DNA from: Clostridiales bacterium
Lineage (GTDB): Bacteria; Bacillota; Clostridia; Oscillospirales; Oscillospiraceae
DNA length: 33,266 nt
Direction: 5' to 3'
Assembly: GCA_021203325.1 (NCBI GenBank)
Contig: JAJQBL010000155.1
Coordinates: 1-33,266 of the forward strand
Shown here: positions 31,161 to 33,266 of the stretch, one piece after another
Numbering within the stretch: position 1 is the first letter of the stretch
How the letters are laid out: every line of letters starts with the position of its first letter
Made by a program: the position numbers and the translations under genes
Notes under the pieces: model-generated
What the model was told of the DNA's origin: nothing
The model's input: only the letters and a program-made list of their open reading frames with translations
Databases searched by the model: none

Positions 31161-31586
31161 ATGTCCACTTACATGGCAAAGACGGACGTGGCCGGCCGTA
31201 AATGGTACGTCCTGGATGCAGCTGGCAAGCCCCTGGGCAAGACCGCTGTGGCTGCCGCCGACCTGCTCCGCGGCAAGAATAAGCCTGAGTACACCCCCCA
31301 TGTGGATTGCGGCGACTTCGTCATCGTCATCAATTCCGACAAGGCTGTCCTCACCGGCAAGAAGGCAACGCAGAAGTATTATCGTCATCACTCCGGCTGG
31401 ACCGGCGGTCTGAAGGAGATTCAGTACGGCACCATGATGGCCAAGCGCTCCGACTTCGTGATGGAGCTGGCCGTGAAGGGTATGCTGCCGAAGAACAGCC
31501 TGGGCGCCAAGGCCCTGACCCGGCTGCGCGTTTACAAGGGCGCTGAGCACCAGCAGGCTGCGCAGAAGCCCATCGCCGTGGACTAA
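31161..31586 (+). CDS. rplM: 50S ribosomal protein L13
   Basis: The 141-aa protein contains RKWYVLDAAGKPLGK, LLRGKNKPEYTPHVDCGDFVIVIN, KYYRHHSGWTGGLKE and GMLPKNSLGAKAL. It is an early assembly protein of the large subunit. The ATG at 31161 has GGAGG at 7 nt; a TTG six bases upstream is rejected. It forms an operon with rpsI, 14 bp downstream. Confidence 0.98.
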   Translation: MSTYMAKTDVAGRKWYVLDAAGKPLGKTAVAAADLLRGKNKPEYTPHVDCGDFVIVINSDKAVLTGKKATQKYYRHHSGWTGGLKEIQYGTMMAKRSDFVMELAVKGMLPKNSLGAKALTRLRVYKGAEHQQAAQKPIAVD

Positions 31587-31600
31587 GGAGGTAATCGATT

Positions 31601-32005
31601 ATGTATCAGAGCAAGAAGCCTTACCTGTATGGCACCGGCCGTCGGAAGTCCTCCGTGGCCCGGGTGCGGGTCTATGAGGGCGGCACCGGCGCCATCACCA
31701 TCAACGGCCGCAGCATGGACGATTATTTCGGCCTGGAGACCCTGAAGCTGGTGGTTCGTCAGCCCCTGGTCGCCACCGAGAATGTGGACAAGGTGGACAT
31801 CGTGGCCAACGTCTCCGGCGGCGGCGTCAGCGGCCAGGCCGGCGCCATCCGTCACGGCATCGCCCGCGCCCTGCTGGGCATGAATCCTGAGTACCGCACC
31901 ATCCTGAAGAAGGCCGGGTACCTGACCCGCGATCCTCGTATGAAGGAGCGGAAGAAATACGGTCTCAAGGCCGCCCGTCGCGCGCCGCAGTTCAGCAAGC
32001 GCTGA
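31601..32005 (+). CDS. rpsI: 30S ribosomal protein S9
   Basis: The 134-aa protein has [37 protein letters not shown] and the C-terminal [17 protein letters not shown], whose basic tail reaches the P-site tRNA. AAGGAGG lies 9 nt before the ATG. The 3' end of rpsI is a reported insertion site for integrative elements; here the gene is intact and followed within 120 bp by element-like sequence. Confidence 0.98.
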   Translation: MYQSKKPYLYGTGRRKSSVARVRVYEGGTGAITINGRSMDDYFGLETLKLVVRQPLVATENVDKVDIVANVSGGGVSGQAGAIRHGIARALLGMNPEYRTILKKAGYLTRDPRMKERKKYGLKAARRAPQFSKR

Positions 32006-32035
32006 TTTTCTCAAAAAATCGAATCAAAGCAGCTC

Positions 32036-32071
32036 AAACCCCCGGAAAATTACGGTTTTCCGGGGGTTTTC
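32036..32071 (+). terminator. Terminator of rplM-rpsI
   Basis: AACCCCCGGAAAA and TTTTCCGGGGGTT arms around a short loop, followed by TTTTC. Confidence 0.9.
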
Positions 32072-32122
32072 TATATAAATCGGTTTGATATAGTTTGTCC
32101 GATTTTGACCTGACGAGACATG

Positions 32123-32200
32123 TTTTGACCCGGTTTTTTTGAGTGAAAGATGGGGCAGCCGGCCTTTTCTGACCCAGTTTGAGTGAATAAATGGGGCAAC
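32123..32200 (+). repeat. Imperfect direct repeats at the start of the mobile element
   Basis: Two copies of GACCC-[GA]-GTTT-GAGTGAA-ATGGGGCA start at 32127 and 32171, 44 bp apart; the first has four extra Ts. A weaker third copy follows near 32210. Such repeats may be recombinase arm sites or iterons. No gene is seen from 32072 to 32444. Confidence 0.6.
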
Positions 32201-32444
32201 TTTTTCCCATTTTAGTGGCTCAAAAAGTGGAGTTTTGGATTGCTATTGTATGCTGCCCATGTCTCAAAACGATGGTACAGATTCTTTGATGGCTTTCTCT
32301 GAATTTGTCTTAATCTGGCCAAATCAAATCATGTTTATAAATAATGCGATAGAGCGCATCTGCCGTACCCGTCATCACGGGAAATCCCTCTGGATGGTGG
32401 ATGCGCTTTTTTCAGGCCAAAACCAGATGGAGGTGAAGGAATCC

Positions 32445-32732
32445 ATGAGCGGAAACACAGCAGATAGCGACGTGCGGTATTCCAGGGATAAGCCCAATGA
32501 CTGCAAGTTCTGTTACTACTGGCAGGGCCGGAGGAGGGGCTGCCTGATGGGTGAGCAGAACTGCGCCTATCTCATCCGGGAGGAAGCACCCGCTGAGCAT
32601 AGTCGGTGTAATGGCTGTCCATACGGAAGATACTCACCCTGCATCGGCTGGTGTACCGTGGATGTGATAAACGCTGTTTTCAAGAACCGGCTGGCCGCAA
32701 GAGCAGACCGGGAACGAGAAAGGAGTCCGTGA
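32445..32732 (+). CDS. Cysteine-rich protein of a conjugative-element module, 95 aa
   Basis: The protein begins MSGNTADSDVRYS and has ordered Cys pairs: CKFCYYW, GCLMGEQNC and CNGCPYGRYSPCIGWC, consistent with zinc binding. This Cys pattern is frequent in uncharacterised genes ahead of the replication gene of Tn1549-type elements; the role is unknown. The open frame extends upstream to 32235, but the ATG at 32445 has AAGGA and GGAGG close by. The spacing is imperfect, so the start is uncertain (32427 is an alternative). Its stop overlaps the next start by one base. Confidence 0.7.
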   Translation: MSGNTADSDVRYSRDKPNDCKFCYYWQGRRRGCLMGEQNCAYLIREEAPAEHSRCNGCPYGRYSPCIGWCTVDVINAVFKNRLAARADRERERSP

Positions 32733-32896
32733 TGGGAAAGAGAAAATATCCGGAGGACGGCTATGACAAGGGCAGGGATGGAAAGTTCCCGGACTGCTGC
32801 TATTGCCGTTATCACACTTCCGGCAGCAAGGGAATCCGGTGCCGGTACAAGCACTGTCTGTACCGCAAGCGGCAGGCCGACAGGCGGAGGAGGTGA
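32732..32896 (+). CDS. Small Cys-rich basic protein of the element, 54 aa
   Basis: It begins MGKRKYPEDGYDKGRDG, followed by a CCYCRYH...CRYKHC cluster and a basic tail (RKRQADRRRR). AAAGGAG lies 6 nt before the ATG, which overlaps the previous stop codon (TGATG). It is probably a zinc-binding nucleic-acid-binding protein by composition. It is coupled to its upstream partner and followed 6 bp later by the replication-type gene. Confidence 0.7.
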   Translation: MGKRKYPEDGYDKGRDGKFPDCCYCRYHTSGSKGIRCRYKHCLYRKRQADRRRR

Positions 32897-32902
32897 GCTT
32901 TC

Positions 32903-33266
32903 ATGCCGGTCTTTCGAGTTGAGAAAAACACTAATTATACAACCATGTGCAACTACCACCTGAGAGACAGGAACCTGACGCTGAAAGCGAAGGGGCTTCT
33001 CTCTGTTTTCCTGAGTTTGCCCGATAATTGGGATTACAGCATCGCAGGACTGGCTGCAATCTGCAAAGAAGGTCGGAGCGGGATTTCCTCCGGTCTGAAG
33101 GAACTGGAACAGTGCGGCTATCTGGTGCGTGAGCGGCGCAGGGATGCAAAGGGACCGCTTCGGGATAACGTCTATGTGATCTATGAGATGCCTCAACAGG
33201 GTGTGTCACCGCCTATAGCAATCATCAAAAATGTTATCAGTAATTTGACGCATGGAACCATCCCTT
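32903..33266 (+). CDS. Helix-turn-helix replication-initiator-like protein (partial, runs off right edge)
   Basis: The first 121 residues begin MPVFRVEKNTNYTTMCNYH and contain LTLKAKGLLSVFLSLPDNWDYS followed by a winged-helix segment (IAGLAAICKEGRSGISSGLKELEQCGYLVRERR). This is the N-terminal domain typical of the first replication or helper gene in Tn1549-like conjugative elements and some phages. GGAGGAGG precedes the ATG. GC content is visibly lower than in the flanking chromosome, suggesting transfer. Confidence 0.8.
   Translation, partial: MPVFRVEKNTNYTTMCNYHLRDRNLTLKAKGLLSVFLSLPDNWDYSIAGLAAICKEGRSGISSGLKELEQCGYLVRERRRDAKGPLRDNVYVIYEMPQQGVSPPIAIIKNVISNLTHGTIP

Noticed and set aside
32235-32444. 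Upstream extension of the Cys-rich element gene
   Set aside because: No RBS at 32235, and the added residues have no element-like pattern.

Overview
The window looks like a chromosomal segment of a GC-rich, anaerobic, spore-forming gut Clostridia, most like the Oscillospiraceae (Flavonifractor / Lawsonibacter / Pseudoflavonifractor type). The grounds are the translation and ribosomal gene set, the 2-hydroxyacyl-CoA dehydratase-activase pair, a DUF4830 protein, YqeG, a high-cysteine small protein, strong AGGAGG ribosome binding sites and near-consensus sigma-A promoters with 17-bp spacers. The genus is inference. I saw no rRNA, tRNA or CRISPR array.

Layout. 1-2.3 kb: three small minus-strand genes of unknown role, then a YfcE-like phosphoesterase and coaX. 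2.4-3.4 kb: a cysteine/glycine-rich small protein and a hicAB toxin-antitoxin pair with a palindrome between its -35 and -10. 3.5-8.1 kb: a two-gene acyl-CoA dehydratase activase/dehydratase-like operon. 8.1-11.1 kb: an accessory island with four tandem small genes (38-42 codons), a fifth solitary one, and an AraC-type regulator. The two small-gene transcription units share a 31-bp upstream block at a fixed distance from their promoters. 11.3-14.2 kb: a GH13 enzyme divergent from a second AraC-type regulator, then two facing non-coding transcription units that share one hairpin. 14.4-18.9 kb: a uracil/xanthine permease, an XRE-cupin regulator, an esterase, a DUF4830 protein and an MscS channel.

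19.0-26.7 kb is the str operon on the minus strand (L7Ae-like gene, rpsL, rpsG, fusA, tuf). It has its own strong promoter instead of following rpoBC, and tuf has an extra promoter. Upstream is a coupled yqeG / endonuclease IV-like / M24 peptidase operon. 26.7-30.9 kb: a TIM-barrel-like unknown, rpsU, a comM gene broken by two homopolymer +1 shifts, and a CaCA cation antiporter behind a yybP-ykoY (Mn2+) riboswitch. 31.0-32.1 kb is rplM-rpsI. Just after the rpsI terminator, base composition drops, imperfect direct repeats appear and genes typical of Tn1549-like conjugative elements begin and run off the right edge, so this looks like one end of an integrated element.

The most novel part is the 8.1-11.1 kb small-protein island. 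I do not recognise the family. The shared regulatory block makes it look like a small regulon, with the adjacent AraC-type protein as the natural candidate activator.
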